From Acidobacteriota bacterium (GTDB lineage: Bacteria > Acidobacteriota > Terriglobia > Bryobacterales > Bryobacteraceae), in assembly GCA_016870915.1 (NCBI GenBank), contig VFZY01000053.1:1-32355 (forward strand): 32,355 nucleotides of DNA. The letters run 5' to 3'. Position numbers and translations under genes: made by a program. Position 1 is the first letter of the stretch. Every line of letters begins with the position of its first letter. Positions 7,171 to 15,636 of this stretch are shown one piece after another. The notes beneath the pieces were generated by a model. That model was not told the origin of the DNA, did no database searches, and saw only the letters and a list, made by a program, of their open reading frames with translations.

Positions 7171-8394
7171 TTACACCGCCATTTCATTGATGCTTGTGAT
7201 GGCCAGCAGCATACTCAGGATCAGCGAGCCCACCACCACGCCCATGATCAGGATGACCAGGGGTTCGAACACCGAGGTGAAGCGGCGGATCGCCGCCCTG
7301 GTATCGGCCTCATAGATCTCGGCCATGCGGCCGAACATCTGGTCCAGCTTGCCGGTCTCCTCACCCACGGTGAGCAGATGCCCGGCCAGCGCCGGAAACT
7401 CCTTGGTGCGCTTCAGCGGCGCCGCGATGCCCTCGCCGCGCTTCACACCCTGCGCCACCGCGTCGAGCGTGCCCGCGATTCGCTGGTTGTTCAGAATCGC
7501 CCGCGCGATTCCCAGCGACTGCACCAGCGGCACCGAGTTCCGCACCAGCGTCGACATCGCGCGGGCAAAGCGGGCCACCTCGGCCTTCCGCAACGCGTCG
7601 CCCAGCAGCGGAATCCCAAGCCGGAAGCCGTCCCACCAGTAGCGGCCCGCGGCGGTCCGTATGTAGGTCTGAAACACGGCCGCCGCGGCTGCCAGAGCCA
7701 GGCCCGCCATCCAGCCGTAGGTCTGCACCACCTTGCTCGCCTCCAGCATGATCTGCGTGGGCAGCGGGATCGCCATCCGCGACTGCTCGAACGCCGAGGC
7801 AAAGCGCGGCACCACGAACTGAAGCAGCACGATGATCGAGCCCAGGCCCACGAACGCCAGCAGGGCGGGGTAGACCATCGACGAGATGATGTAGTTCCGC
7901 AGGTCGTCCCGTGTGCGCTCGAACTCGGCCAGCTGCTCGAACACCTGCGAGAGCGAACCGGAAGCCTCGCCCGCGCGCACCATGTTGACGTAGAGGCTGC
8001 CGAAGCAGGCGGGCTGCGTGGCCAGACTGTCGGCCAGCGACTTGCCGCCCTTCAGCACCCGCAGAATGTCCTGCAGGATCTGGCGGAAATCGGCCCGCTC
8101 GGTGAGTTCGGTGGAGATGGCGAGCGCACGGTCCAGCGCCACGCCGGAGTTGAGCAGCGTGGCCAGTTCCTGGGTGAAGAACAGCACATCGCGCCGGCGG
8201 CTGCGGTTGATGGTGAACCAGGCGGTGAGCTTGGCGCCCACATCGAGCGAACGCTGCTGTTCGGTGCCCACGTAGACCGGCGCCAGGCCCTGGCGCCGCA
8301 GTTCGGCCGCCGCTCCCCGCTCTGTCTCCGCGGTGATGGAGCCCGCGCGGGTCTTCCCGTCCGGTGTCACGGCGCGATAGTGGAAAGCGGCCAT
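7171..8394 (-). CDS. gspF: Type II secretion inner-membrane platform protein GspF
   Basis: 407 residues, the usual length. The N-terminus (FHYRAVTPDGKTRAGSI) is the standard GspF start. Two T2SSF domains (about 70-195 and 270-395) each contain the conserved FxxxLATLLxSGVxLxxAL-type pattern (FFTQELATLLNSGVALDRAL; FARAMSTLVRNSVPLVQSL) and GExSGxL/GExTGxL motifs (RAGEASGSLSQVFEQLA; TVGEETGKLDQMFGRMA). Three membrane helices lie at about 170-192, 220-240 and 375-398. GspF is thought to couple rotation or conformational change in GspE to pilin addition. It lies 3 bases from each neighbour. Confidence 0.96.
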   Translation of the reverse strand: MAAFHYRAVTPDGKTRAGSITAETERGAAAELRRQGLAPVYVGTEQQRSLDVGAKLTAWFTINRSRRRDVLFFTQELATLLNSGVALDRALAISTELTERADFRQILQDILRVLKGGKSLADSLATQPACFGSLYVNMVRAGEASGSLSQVFEQLAEFERTRDDLRNYIISSMVYPALLAFVGLGSIIVLLQFVVPRFASAFEQSRMAIPLPTQIMLEASKVVQTYGWMAGLALAAAAAVFQTYIRTAAGRYWWDGFRLGIPLLGDALRKAEVARFARAMSTLVRNSVPLVQSLGIARAILNNQRIAGTLDAVAQGVKRGEGIAAPLKRTKEFPALAGHLLTVGEETGKLDQMFGRMAEIYEADTRAAIRRFTSVFEPLVILIMGVVVGSLILSMLLAITSINEMAV

Positions 8395-8397
8395 TCG

Positions 8398-10032
8398 CTA
8401 GAACTCCTGGGTCACCCGGAGCACCTCATCGGGCGTCGTCGTTCCGTTGGCCACCTTGAGCCATCCGTCCTCGCGCAGCGTGTGCATGCCGTTCCGGCGC
8501 GCGGCCGCCGTCAGATCGCCGGCGTCGGCGTTGGCCATGATCAGCTTACGCAGGTCTTCGTTCAGTTCCATCATCTCGAAGATGCCAACGCGGCCCGCAT
8601 AGCCGGATCCGAAGCACCGGTCGCACCCGGCTCCGCGCCAGGTGGGCACCTGTTCACCTGTGGGCGTCATGCGCGGCTCGGATTCGGTGCGGCAGCCGCG
8701 GCAGATCACGCGCACCAGCCGCTGCGCCAGCACACCCACCAGGGATGAGGTGATGAGGTAATTCTCCACTCCCATGTCGGTGAGCCGCGTGATGGCGCTG
8801 GGCGCATCGTTGGTGTGCAGCGTGGAGTAGACAAAGTGGCCCGTCAATGCGGACCGTATGGCCACATCGGCGGTCTCGCGATCGCGGATCTCACCCACCA
8901 TGATGACGTCCGGATCCTGGCGCACAATGTGGCGCAGGCCGGCGGCGAACGTCAGGCCGATCTGCGGATTGACGTGGATCTGGTTGATGCCGTCCATCTG
9001 ATACTCCACCGGGTCCTCGATGGTGATGATCTTCTTGTCGCTCTGGTTGATCCGCTTGAGGGCCGAATAGAGCGTGGTGGACTTGCCGCTGCCGGTGGGG
9101 CCGGTGACCAGGAAGATGCCATGGGGGAGCTGCGTGTAGTGCTCCATGCGGTCGAGCATGCGGTCGTCAAAGCCAAGCCGCCGCAGATCGTAGAAGTCGC
9201 CGGCGGAGCGGTCAAGCAGGCGCATCACCACGCTTTCGCCGTAGAGCGTGGGCAGGGTCGAGACGCGCAGATCGATTTCACGTCCCAGCACCTTGATCTT
9301 GATGCGGCCGTCCTGCGGCAGCCGCCGTTCGGCGATGTTCAGCTTGGCCATCAGCTTGACGCGCGAGATGACCGCGGCCTTCATTTCACGCGGCGGCGCG
9401 TCCTGCTCCTGCAGGACACCGTCGACGCGGAACCGGATGCGGAACTCCTTCTCGAACGGCTCGATGTGGATGTCGCTGGCGCGCTTGTCCGCGGCGCCGG
9501 CGATCATGGCGTTGACCATGCGGATCACGGGCGCTTCGCTGGCCATGTCGCGCAGGTGCTCCAGATCCTCCGAGACCTCGGCGCCCGCGTCGAAGGCGGC
9601 TTCCTGCTTCTGGGACTCGCCGAAGTGGCGGTCGATGGCGTCCAGGATCTCCTGCTCGGCGGCAAGCACCGGCTCAACGCGCAGGCCGGTGGCGGCGCGG
9701 GCCGCGCCCAGCGTTTCAAAGTCCAAAGGATCGGCCATGGCCAGCCGGAGCACGCCGCCGTCCAGTGCGTAGGGAATGGCGCGTGACTGGCGCAGGAAGC
9801 GCGCGGCCAGACGCTCGGTCTCCGGAGACGAAGCCGGTGGACCCTCAAGAGTCACCAGCGGCGTGCCCAGTTGATCCGCCAGCGCGGCCAGAACGTCCTT
9901 CTGCGCGATGAAGCCCAGGTCGACGAGCACTTTGCCGATCTTTTCGCCGCGCTCCTTCTGAAGCTCCAGCGCGCGGTCAAGATCCTCCGCCGTGATCAGG
10001 CGGCGATCGATCAGCATCTCCCCCAGCCGCAT
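8398..10032 (-). CDS. gspE: Type II secretion ATPase GspE
   Basis: 544 residues from ATG at 10032; a GTG lies one codon upstream and an AGGGGAAC ribosome-binding site serves either. The N-terminal MshEN-like domain (about 1-140) binds GspL and perhaps a nucleotide. The ATPase core has Walker A GPTGSGKST (about 311-319), an Asp box ITIEDPVEYQ, Walker B DVIMVGEIRD (about 375-384) and a His box STLHTNDAPSAITRL. A tetracysteine zinc site is present (CRGC about 444-447 and CDRC about 470-473), separated by a 22-residue loop. It powers pseudopilus assembly from the cytoplasmic face of the inner membrane. It opens the structural part of the operon, 28 bases after the small exported protein gene. Confidence 0.96.
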   Translation of the reverse strand: MRLGEMLIDRRLITAEDLDRALELQKERGEKIGKVLVDLGFIAQKDVLAALADQLGTPLVTLEGPPASSPETERLAARFLRQSRAIPYALDGGVLRLAMADPLDFETLGAARAATGLRVEPVLAAEQEILDAIDRHFGESQKQEAAFDAGAEVSEDLEHLRDMASEAPVIRMVNAMIAGAADKRASDIHIEPFEKEFRIRFRVDGVLQEQDAPPREMKAAVISRVKLMAKLNIAERRLPQDGRIKIKVLGREIDLRVSTLPTLYGESVVMRLLDRSAGDFYDLRRLGFDDRMLDRMEHYTQLPHGIFLVTGPTGSGKSTTLYSALKRINQSDKKIITIEDPVEYQMDGINQIHVNPQIGLTFAAGLRHIVRQDPDVIMVGEIRDRETADVAIRSALTGHFVYSTLHTNDAPSAITRLTDMGVENYLITSSLVGVLAQRLVRVICRGCRTESEPRMTPTGEQVPTWRGAGCDRCFGSGYAGRVGIFEMMELNEDLRKLIMANADAGDLTAAARRNGMHTLREDGWLKVANGTTTPDEVLRVTQEF

Positions 10033-10060
10033 CACTGTTCCCCTGCTCCCGGCCGCGGAA

Positions 10061-10597
10061 TCAAAACACCTTTTCCTCGATGGCCGTGTTCAGCGCCTCT
10101 TCCTTGCCTCGCGCTTCCATCAACTGGCCCCGGCGGGACTGCATCAGCAACTGCCCGGGCAGGCCAGTCTGGCTTTCCCACGGCAGGTAGAACAGAGACA
10201 CGGCCACCGCAATGCGCTCCTCGCGCGGCAGGCCCTCGAGCGATACGGCCGCTTCGGAAAGCAGTTGGCGCATGGCCTGGCGCAGCAGCGGCAGGCGGTC
10301 CAGCTTGCGCTGGCGCAGCTTCGCGATATCTTCCGGCTTCATCTGCGGGCGGAATGGCGAGATGGCCGCCGGGGCCAGATTGACCTCGGCTGAAAACACC
10401 GCGCCGTAGCCATCCAGGTACACGCCCCGGGCCGGCCCCAGCAGCGCGAACGGGTCATCGTAGAGCGTCTCCACCTTGCGGTTGAACGACTTCTCAAGCG
10501 CCACCAGACCGCTGCGCGCAACGGTGCTCTTTTCACTGGCGCAGGTGGCCGCCGCGCCCAACAGAAGTCCCAGGGTCACCGAACGGCGGGCGATCAT
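10061..10597 (-). CDS. Small exported protein of unknown function between anti-sigma factor and gspE
   Basis: 178 residues. The N-terminus (MIARRSVTLGLLLGAAATCAS) is a signal peptide; the Cys at 19 lies in AATC, a poor lipobox, so lipoprotein status is doubtful. The rest is mostly helical, with KPEDIAKLRQRKLDRLPLLRQAMRQLLSEA in the centre. It ends with a charged segment. I do not recognise a family. The start overlaps the anti-sigma stop by ATGA (10594-10597), so it is translated with the regulator genes. A periplasmic sensor or modulator of the anti-sigma factor, or an assembly factor, would fit the position, but nothing in the sequence shows either. Confidence 0.82.
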   Translation of the reverse strand: MIARRSVTLGLLLGAAATCASEKSTVARSGLVALEKSFNRKVETLYDDPFALLGPARGVYLDGYGAVFSAEVNLAPAAISPFRPQMKPEDIAKLRQRKLDRLPLLRQAMRQLLSEAAVSLEGLPREERIAVAVSLFYLPWESQTGLPGQLLMQSRRGQLMEARGKEEALNTAIEEKVF

Positions 10598-11199
10598 TCC
10601 TGGCCTCCCACATCCACCGCGTCGCGGCTGGCCAGCAGGATGCGGTTCATCTGCTTCTTCATCAGTTCAAAGTTCGCTTCCATGGTGAGCCGCTCGGCGC
10701 GCCGCTCCAGTTCATAGCGCTGGCTTGCCGCGTTGAGCGCCGTCCGCACCAGGCGCGCGCTCTCCTCGGAATGCCGGGCCTCGGCCAGGGCCGTTGCCCG
10801 GGCCACCAGCGCGGGCATCCGCATCTGAAGCTCCGCATCGATTCCCGCTGCCACTTCGCGCCGCACCAGCGCGGGGTCCGTTGCCAGGGCCTTCTGGCCC
10901 CACACGGCGTGAAACACAATGGCCGCGGAGAGCACGCCCGCCGCCGCGAAAGTCCATTGAGATGAAGGCCACAGCCGCTGCCACCAGGTGGGCTCGAAGA
11001 CCTTGTCCGAAACAAAGGCGATGCGCCGCGGCATCTCTTCCCGCGGCAGGGCGGTGAGCGCCGCGCGGGTCACATCCAGACGGTCGCGCTCGGCGGCGCA
11101 ATCCCGGCAGGTCTTCACGTGCGCTTCGAACTCCAGGCGCGCGGCCGGGGTCGCCTCACCCAGCACGTAATCCATAACGAGGTCTTTGGAACAGTTCAC
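10594..11199 (-). CDS. Anti-sigma factor with N-terminal zinc finger and one membrane helix
   Basis: 201 residues. The N-terminus has a zinc-finger anti-sigma domain: Cys3, and His27-x3-Cys31-x2-Cys34 (AHVKTCRDC), as in ZAS/RsrA-type proteins that hold ECF sigma factors. A membrane helix spans about 82-100 and the C-terminal 100 residues are helical, Ala/Arg/Glu-rich and predicted periplasmic (ARLVRTALNAASQRYELERR). The domain order fits a membrane-anchored sensor that releases the sigma factor when the periplasmic part is perturbed. It overlaps the sigma gene stop by ATGA (11196-11199), the usual arrangement for cognate pairs. Confidence 0.9.
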   Translation of the reverse strand: MNCSKDLVMDYVLGEATPAARLEFEAHVKTCRDCAAERDRLDVTRAALTALPREEMPRRIAFVSDKVFEPTWWQRLWPSSQWTFAAAGVLSAAIVFHAVWGQKALATDPALVRREVAAGIDAELQMRMPALVARATALAEARHSEESARLVRTALNAASQRYELERRAERLTMEANFELMKKQMNRILLASRDAVDVGGQE

Positions 11200-11744
11200 G
11201 ATTGCCCTCGCGCGCCGGCCGGGGCCAGCGTATCCTTCAAAACATCGAACGCCGCGTAGAGGCGCGACTTGACGGTGGATACCGGCGCGCCGGTGATTTC
11301 GGCGATCTCTTCGAACTTGAATCCTTCGAACACTTTCAGCACCACCGTTTCCCGTTGATCGGGCTTCAAGCGGTTCAACGCCGCCTGCACCGCCAGGGTC
11401 ACCTCCAACGAAGCCGCCCGCTCAACCGCGAGCGATGCCAGAGGCTCGCCATCCATCGCCTCTTCCGGCCGCGAACGCCGCAGCAGGGAGTAGGCCTCAT
11501 TGTGGGCGATGCGGAACAGCCAAGGAGAAAACCGTCCCGCATCATCCAGCTTCGAGAGGTTCTGGTAAGCCTTGAGAAACGCTTCCTGTGTCAGATCAAG
11601 AGCGTCCTCGCGATCGCCCACCAGCCGGAGCAGATAGTTGAAGACACGTTTCTCCCAGCGGGAGATGAGCACGTTGTAAGCGTCCACCTTCCCGCGCCGC
11701 GCCTGGGCGACCAGATCACGATCTTCCACTTCCCGAAAGATCAC
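11196..11744 (-). CDS. RNA polymerase ECF sigma factor, RpoE-like
   Basis: 182 residues from GTG at 11744, with GAGGAA 5-10 bases upstream. Region 2 is at about 15-85 (VDAYNVLISRWEKRVFNYLLR; REDALDLTQEAFLKAYQNL; RFSPWLFRIAHNEAYSLLRR). Region 4 is at about 120-172 (ALNRLKPDQRETVVLKVFEG; FEEIAEITGAPVSTVKSRLY). There is no region 3, which defines the ECF class. It is the first gene of the secretion operon, so the sigma factor probably regulates its own cluster. I see CGTCT on the coding strand near 11780 but no convincing matching -35, so no autoregulatory promoter is claimed. Confidence 0.94.
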   Translation of the reverse strand: MIFREVEDRDLVAQARRGKVDAYNVLISRWEKRVFNYLLRLVGDREDALDLTQEAFLKAYQNLSKLDDAGRFSPWLFRIAHNEAYSLLRRSRPEEAMDGEPLASLAVERAASLEVTLAVQAALNRLKPDQRETVVLKVFEGFKFEEIAEITGAPVSTVKSRLYAAFDVLKDTLAPAGARGQS

Positions 11745-11830
11745 TTCAGTTCCTCAACTCGGGGCTCCGTTTGTAGAGACGCCCGGCGCGCGCGAAAAGT
11801 CGGAGCGGTTGGCGAAAAAATCCGCGCGGC

Positions 11831-12880
11831 CTATTCGAGACCCAGAATGCGCCGGTTGCGGGCCACGTCGCTGGCCGCGCCGGCAAAGTCGTCAAAGGCG
11901 CGCTTGGGCACATCGATGAGGTGCTGGGCGATGAACGGAGCGCCTTCGGCCGCGCCCTGCACGCTGTCCTTGTAACAGCACTCCCACTCAAGCACGGCCC
12001 AGGAGCTGTAGCCGGCGGCGGTGAGGCGGGTGAACACCTGTTTGAAGTCCACCTGGCCGTCGCCCAGACTGCGGAAGCGGCCGGGCCGGCTCTTCCAGTC
12101 GAGATAGCCGCCGTAGACACCGGCTTTGGCGGAGGGCCGGTACTCGGCATCCTTCACATGGAAGGCCTTGATGCGGGAGCCGTATTCGTCGATGAACCCG
12201 ACGTAATCCAGGCACTGGAGGATGAAGTGCGACGGATCGTAGTTGATGTTGACGCGGGCGTGGTTGCCGGTCACTTCCAGGAACCGTTCGAAGGTCGCGC
12301 CGTCGTAGAGATCCTCGCCGGGGTGCAGTTCGTAGGCAAGATCGATGCCATGCTCTTCGGCGCAATCAAGGATGGGCTGCCAGCGCCGCGCCAGTTCCTT
12401 GAACCCTTCCTCGACCAGGCCGGCCGGGCGCTGCGGCCAGGGATAGATGGTGGGCCACAGCAGGGCGCCCGAAAACGACGGCGACACGGGGAGCCCCATG
12501 TTGCGCGACGCCTTGATGACCAGCTTCATCTGCTCGGTGGCCCAGGCCGCGCGGGCCTTGACGTCGCCGCGCACTGCGGGGGCGGCAAAGACGTCGAACA
12601 GTTCGTCGTAGGCGGGGTGCGAAGCGACAAGCTGGCCCTGCAGGTGCGAGGCAAGCTCCGTGATTTCGAGGCCGTTGGTCTGGCCCTTCAACTCATCGCA
12701 ATAGTCCTTGGAGGATGCCGCCTTGGCCAGATCCATGATCCGGCCGTCCCAGGAGGGAAGCTGGATGCCCTTGTAGCCGAGCGACTTCACCCAGGCGGAG
12801 ATGGCGGGCAGGGAATTGTAGGGCGCCTCGTCGGCCATGAACTGGGCCAGGAAGATCGCGGGACCTTTGATCTGAGACAT
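11831..12880 (-). CDS. Sugar phosphate isomerase/epimerase family protein (TIM barrel)
   Basis: 349 residues, the AP-endonuclease-2-like xylose-isomerase fold. Supporting motifs are GYKGIQLPSWDGRIMDL (first strands), LAYELHPGEDLYDG (metal-binding Glu), RVNINYDPSHFILQ (conserved Asp-Pro-Ser-His), IKAFHVKDAEYR (His/Asp of the metal site) and WAVLEWECCYKD (last metal-binding Glu). It is probably a cytoplasmic metal-dependent isomerase or dehydratase acting on sugars or inositols; substrate cannot be told. AAAGGAA lies 10 bases before the ATG. It is 86 bases downstream of and co-directional with the sigma gene's reversed neighbour region, but upstream in transcription order, so read-through into the sigma operon is possible. 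Confidence 0.88.
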   Translation of the reverse strand: MSQIKGPAIFLAQFMADEAPYNSLPAISAWVKSLGYKGIQLPSWDGRIMDLAKAASSKDYCDELKGQTNGLEITELASHLQGQLVASHPAYDELFDVFAAPAVRGDVKARAAWATEQMKLVIKASRNMGLPVSPSFSGALLWPTIYPWPQRPAGLVEEGFKELARRWQPILDCAEEHGIDLAYELHPGEDLYDGATFERFLEVTGNHARVNINYDPSHFILQCLDYVGFIDEYGSRIKAFHVKDAEYRPSAKAGVYGGYLDWKSRPGRFRSLGDGQVDFKQVFTRLTAAGYSSWAVLEWECCYKDSVQGAAEGAPFIAQHLIDVPKRAFDDFAGAASDVARNRRILGLE

Positions 12881-13057
12881 GCGTTGTGTGGTTCCTTTAC
12901 GGTGGAATCGGAAACCCTCTATGGTATTCGATTTCGAGGCCCCGGAGCGGAGCGTGGAAAGAGAGGGCAGGAAAACCGGAGCGTGGCACGTTCTACAATT
13001 ATTGGCGTGTAACAGGCCGGTTCAGACCGATAGGCCAGGCTGTAAGTAGGAGTTCTT
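12881..13057 (+). promoter_or_regulatory. Divergent intergenic region, probable promoters for both flanking genes
   Basis: 177 bases separate divergently read genes, so both promoters should lie here. On the plus strand TACAAT at 12994-12999 is a fair -10 box but has no good -35. A GGAG ribosome-binding site sits 7 bases before the ATG at 13058. The promoter call is positional rather than motif-based. Confidence 0.3.
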
Positions 13058-15146
13058 ATGATCATGTTCACGACGTTTCTGGTTCTCAATATGGCCGCTG
13101 GCGCCGCTCCGCCGGCCAAAGTGCCGGCGCCGGAAGTGGACTGTATTATTCCGGGCAGTTCCATGGTGACCGGCATCAGCGCTTATCCTCTGAAGGCCGT
13201 TGAGATCAACTATGAGCCCGTGAAGTTCACGGCCGCGCAGAAGGGCTACCGCTTCCAGATCAGGATCTTCGGCGAGTTGCGTGATGGCAATGGAGTTCGT
13301 ATCTCGGCGCCGCCAGCGCCCGATCACAAGTCGACGTTGAGGGCCTGTGCGCCGCCGCCGGCCGAAAGTCGTGGCGAGACGGCTGCGTCCGTGCCGCCGC
13401 CGGCCCCGGCCGTCGTCAAAATGCCGCCTCCCGTGAAGCCTGTGGCGGCCGCGAAGCCTGTAGCCGTCGTCAAAGCGGAAACGCCGGCCGAGGACTCCCA
13501 GGCAACGGCATCCACGGCTCTGCCCGCTTACTTCGACCAGCCAATTGAGGGCGCTACCAGCATGATCGTCTACGTTCACGAAGCGGGGGTCACCAAGATC
13601 GATCTGTCTTCCGAGGGTACGGCCGTGGCGGGGACAACAGCAAAGGAACTGGCCCCGGGACGCTGGGAGCTTACGGTGCCGGCTCTCAAGGCGAACGCCC
13701 GTCTGATTGCGACGCCGGACAAAGGCGCGCCGTCCAAAGCGGTGGCTGTGCTCGCAAAAATGCTGCCGCCAGTGGTGAACACGGTCAAAGCCGCCGAGAG
13801 GGTGGTGAGTGGCTTTGTGCGTCAGCCCGGCATCGTCAAGGTGGAGGTGACACGCCCCGGCGACACAAAAGCGCTGAAGGACGGGCAGCCGGGTGATGAC
13901 TTCAGGTTCTCACTCACGCTGGATGGGGGCGCCAAGTTGAAACCCAACGAGACACTCCGTGTTACCGCACGGACTGAGGACGGACGCACTGCCAGTACGA
14001 ACGTCGTTGTTGTTGCTGGACTGGAGAAGCCCGATGTCGCGGAGCCGCGCGAGGGCGATAAGACTGTCACGGGTTCGGCGCGGGGCGCGGAGAGTGTATC
14101 GGTTACTGTGACGGATCACAAGAAATCCTTCATCGAAGAGAAGCAGGCCGTTGTAGACAGCAACACCGGCATCTTCGTCGCTGGCCTGAGCAACAGCCTT
14201 GCCGAGGATTCCAAGGTTGAGGTTTCATCCATCAGTGGCGAAGCCCGGAGCAAGAGTGCGGCTCAACATGTGCAAACATCGGAGTTCAATTGGGGCCGGG
14301 TAAGGGCCTACTTCTCGCTTGGCGCGGTTGCCTCCAAGGACGACGATGGGTTTCAGAAGGGCCGCCCCTATCTTGCGTTGAACATTGACAAGAGTTGGTT
14401 CTTTAAGACAACTTGTTATTCACTGCCGGACGGGAGTCCAGGCGTTATGGACGAGGAGTTCAAGAAGAGCCACCCAAGTGACTGGCGCTGGCGCTGCGAT
14501 GGGTTGCGATCCAACCCGGCGTCCGAGAAGGATCGGAAATTCCGTCAGCGCCGCTGGTACATCCGGTTGAACACATACTTCGAAGGCCGGCTCCAGAGTT
14601 TGGAATCACTGAGCCTGAACCGTGCAAGCCTCAATGCTAAGGCCCTGGCGGACAAGCCCCGAACCGCCGCCTTCGAGACTGGCGCTTATCTCCCGATTGC
14701 CCATGCCCGAACGGGTTGGTCGTGGGACGGCCAGACGCAGTCGCTGTTTGTTGCACCGCTGGTCAAGGGCGGGCTTGAGTCTCTGCCCGGGGCGTCGGGC
14801 GCGCCGGGAACGGAGAAGGCGCTTGAAGGCAACTACCGGTTTCTGGCCGGGCGGCGTGCGCGTTGGGCACTATCGCGCTTATCAGAACTCTCATGCTGTG
14901 GCGCCCGCGCTCATCAGTTGGATCGACTTCACGTGGGGCACGTGGGACAGGATGGCGGTGACGCAAGACAAGCGTGTCCTTAAGGGGCGATTTGAAGTGA
15001 CCGGCCGCCTCAAGATCCCGTACTCGCCGTTCCAGGTGGGTTTCTCGACCAACAGCGGTCCGGGCCGCGATGAGTTCCAGCTCTTTGCCGGCACTCGCAT
15101 TGACCTGACGCGCGTGCTCTCGAAGATCGCGCCGAATCTCAGGTAA
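13058..15146 (+). pseudogene. Large exported protein with probable C-terminal outer-membrane beta-barrel, one frameshift
   Basis: The frame from ATG 13058 (GGAG 7 bases upstream) is coherent to residue 597, then becomes junk and stops at 14983. From 14850 the +1 frame continues sensibly to a stop at 15146 (GGVRVGHYRAYQNSHAVAP, FTWGTWDRMAV, GFSTNSGPGRDEFQLFAGTR). Removing one G from GGG at 14849-14851 restores a protein of about 695 residues. Layout: signal peptide 1-17; a beta domain to about 80; a Pro/Ala/Val-rich linker (about 85-150); repeated Ig-like or adhesin-like beta segments (160-410); then alternating aromatic strands (VRAYFSLGAVASK, RPYLALNIDKSWFFK, RWYIRLNTYFEGRL) that look like a barrel. 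Function unknown. It may be a real mutation or an assembly error in a G run. Confidence 0.75.
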
Positions 15147-15194
15147 CGTCTGAGCATGTTCGAGCCGGAAGCGGCTGTGGTACGTTGAATCCAG

Positions 15195-15593
15195 GTGTTC
15201 CTGGCTCGACACATTTGTCAGCGGGTTACGCGGACCGCGGCAGGTCTGCTTCTCGCCGTTTCTCTTTTGCCAGGATCGTTGCTGGCGTTCGCTCAGGCGC
15301 ACCTTCAGTCTTCCATGGCGTGCTGCCGCCGGGGCAGTGCGCACTCCTGTTGCGCCCGCAAGGCCAAGCCTTTGGACGGCCCTGCCTGGCGGGCCAGCCG
15401 GTCCTGCGGTGAAGTATGCACGCCGGCTCGTGGCATGTCTTCCGCTCCCGCTCTTCCTTCGGGGAGCGGCGGGGTTGCGGTCCACTACACCCCGGTCGAA
15501 GTGCCCGTTCTGATTTCGACCGTCCGGCTTCGCGCCCGGCTCCCCGAGCAGCTCTTTGAGCGCCCCCCTCCCTTCGCCCTCCACCTCATCTGA
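15195..15593 (+). CDS. Small Cys-rich exported protein
   Basis: 132 residues from a GTG start. A basic N-terminus precedes a hydrophobic segment (about 14-34, AGLLLAVSLLPGSLLAFAQA), a signal peptide or anchor. Then comes a dense Cys/His cluster: ACCRRGSAHSCCARK (Cys43, 44, 52, 53, His50), and CGEVC (Cys71, 75). The tail is Pro/Arg-rich (FERPPPFALHLI). The overall shape resembles short Cys-rich proteins found next to TonB receptors and metal-resistance genes, which makes metal binding plausible; this is inference. It precedes the receptor gene by 43 bases and is read in the same direction. The start codon is uncertain, and no strong ribosome-binding site is visible. Confidence 0.62.
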   Translation: MFLARHICQRVTRTAAGLLLAVSLLPGSLLAFAQAHLQSSMACCRRGSAHSCCARKAKPLDGPAWRASRSCGEVCTPARGMSSAPALPSGSGGVAVHYTPVEVPVLISTVRLRARLPEQLFERPPPFALHLI

Positions 15594-15636
15594 CCTTCCG
15601 CGAAACGCGTTGTCGAACCCGAGGTAGGAGTGTCTC

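Noticed and set aside
6400-8748. Plus-strand open frame of 782 codons opposite gspH-gspE
   Set aside because: It lies antisense to gspG and gspF, whose signatures are unmistakable; the product is low-complexity His/Arg/Gln-rich.
11745-11830. ECF-type promoter before the sigma factor gene
   Set aside because: A CGTCT is present but there is no matching GGAAC-type -35 at the right distance.
15163-15176. Small hairpin AGCCG-GAAG-CGGCT after the frameshifted gene
   Set aside because: Only a 5-pair stem and no T run; too weak to call a terminator.
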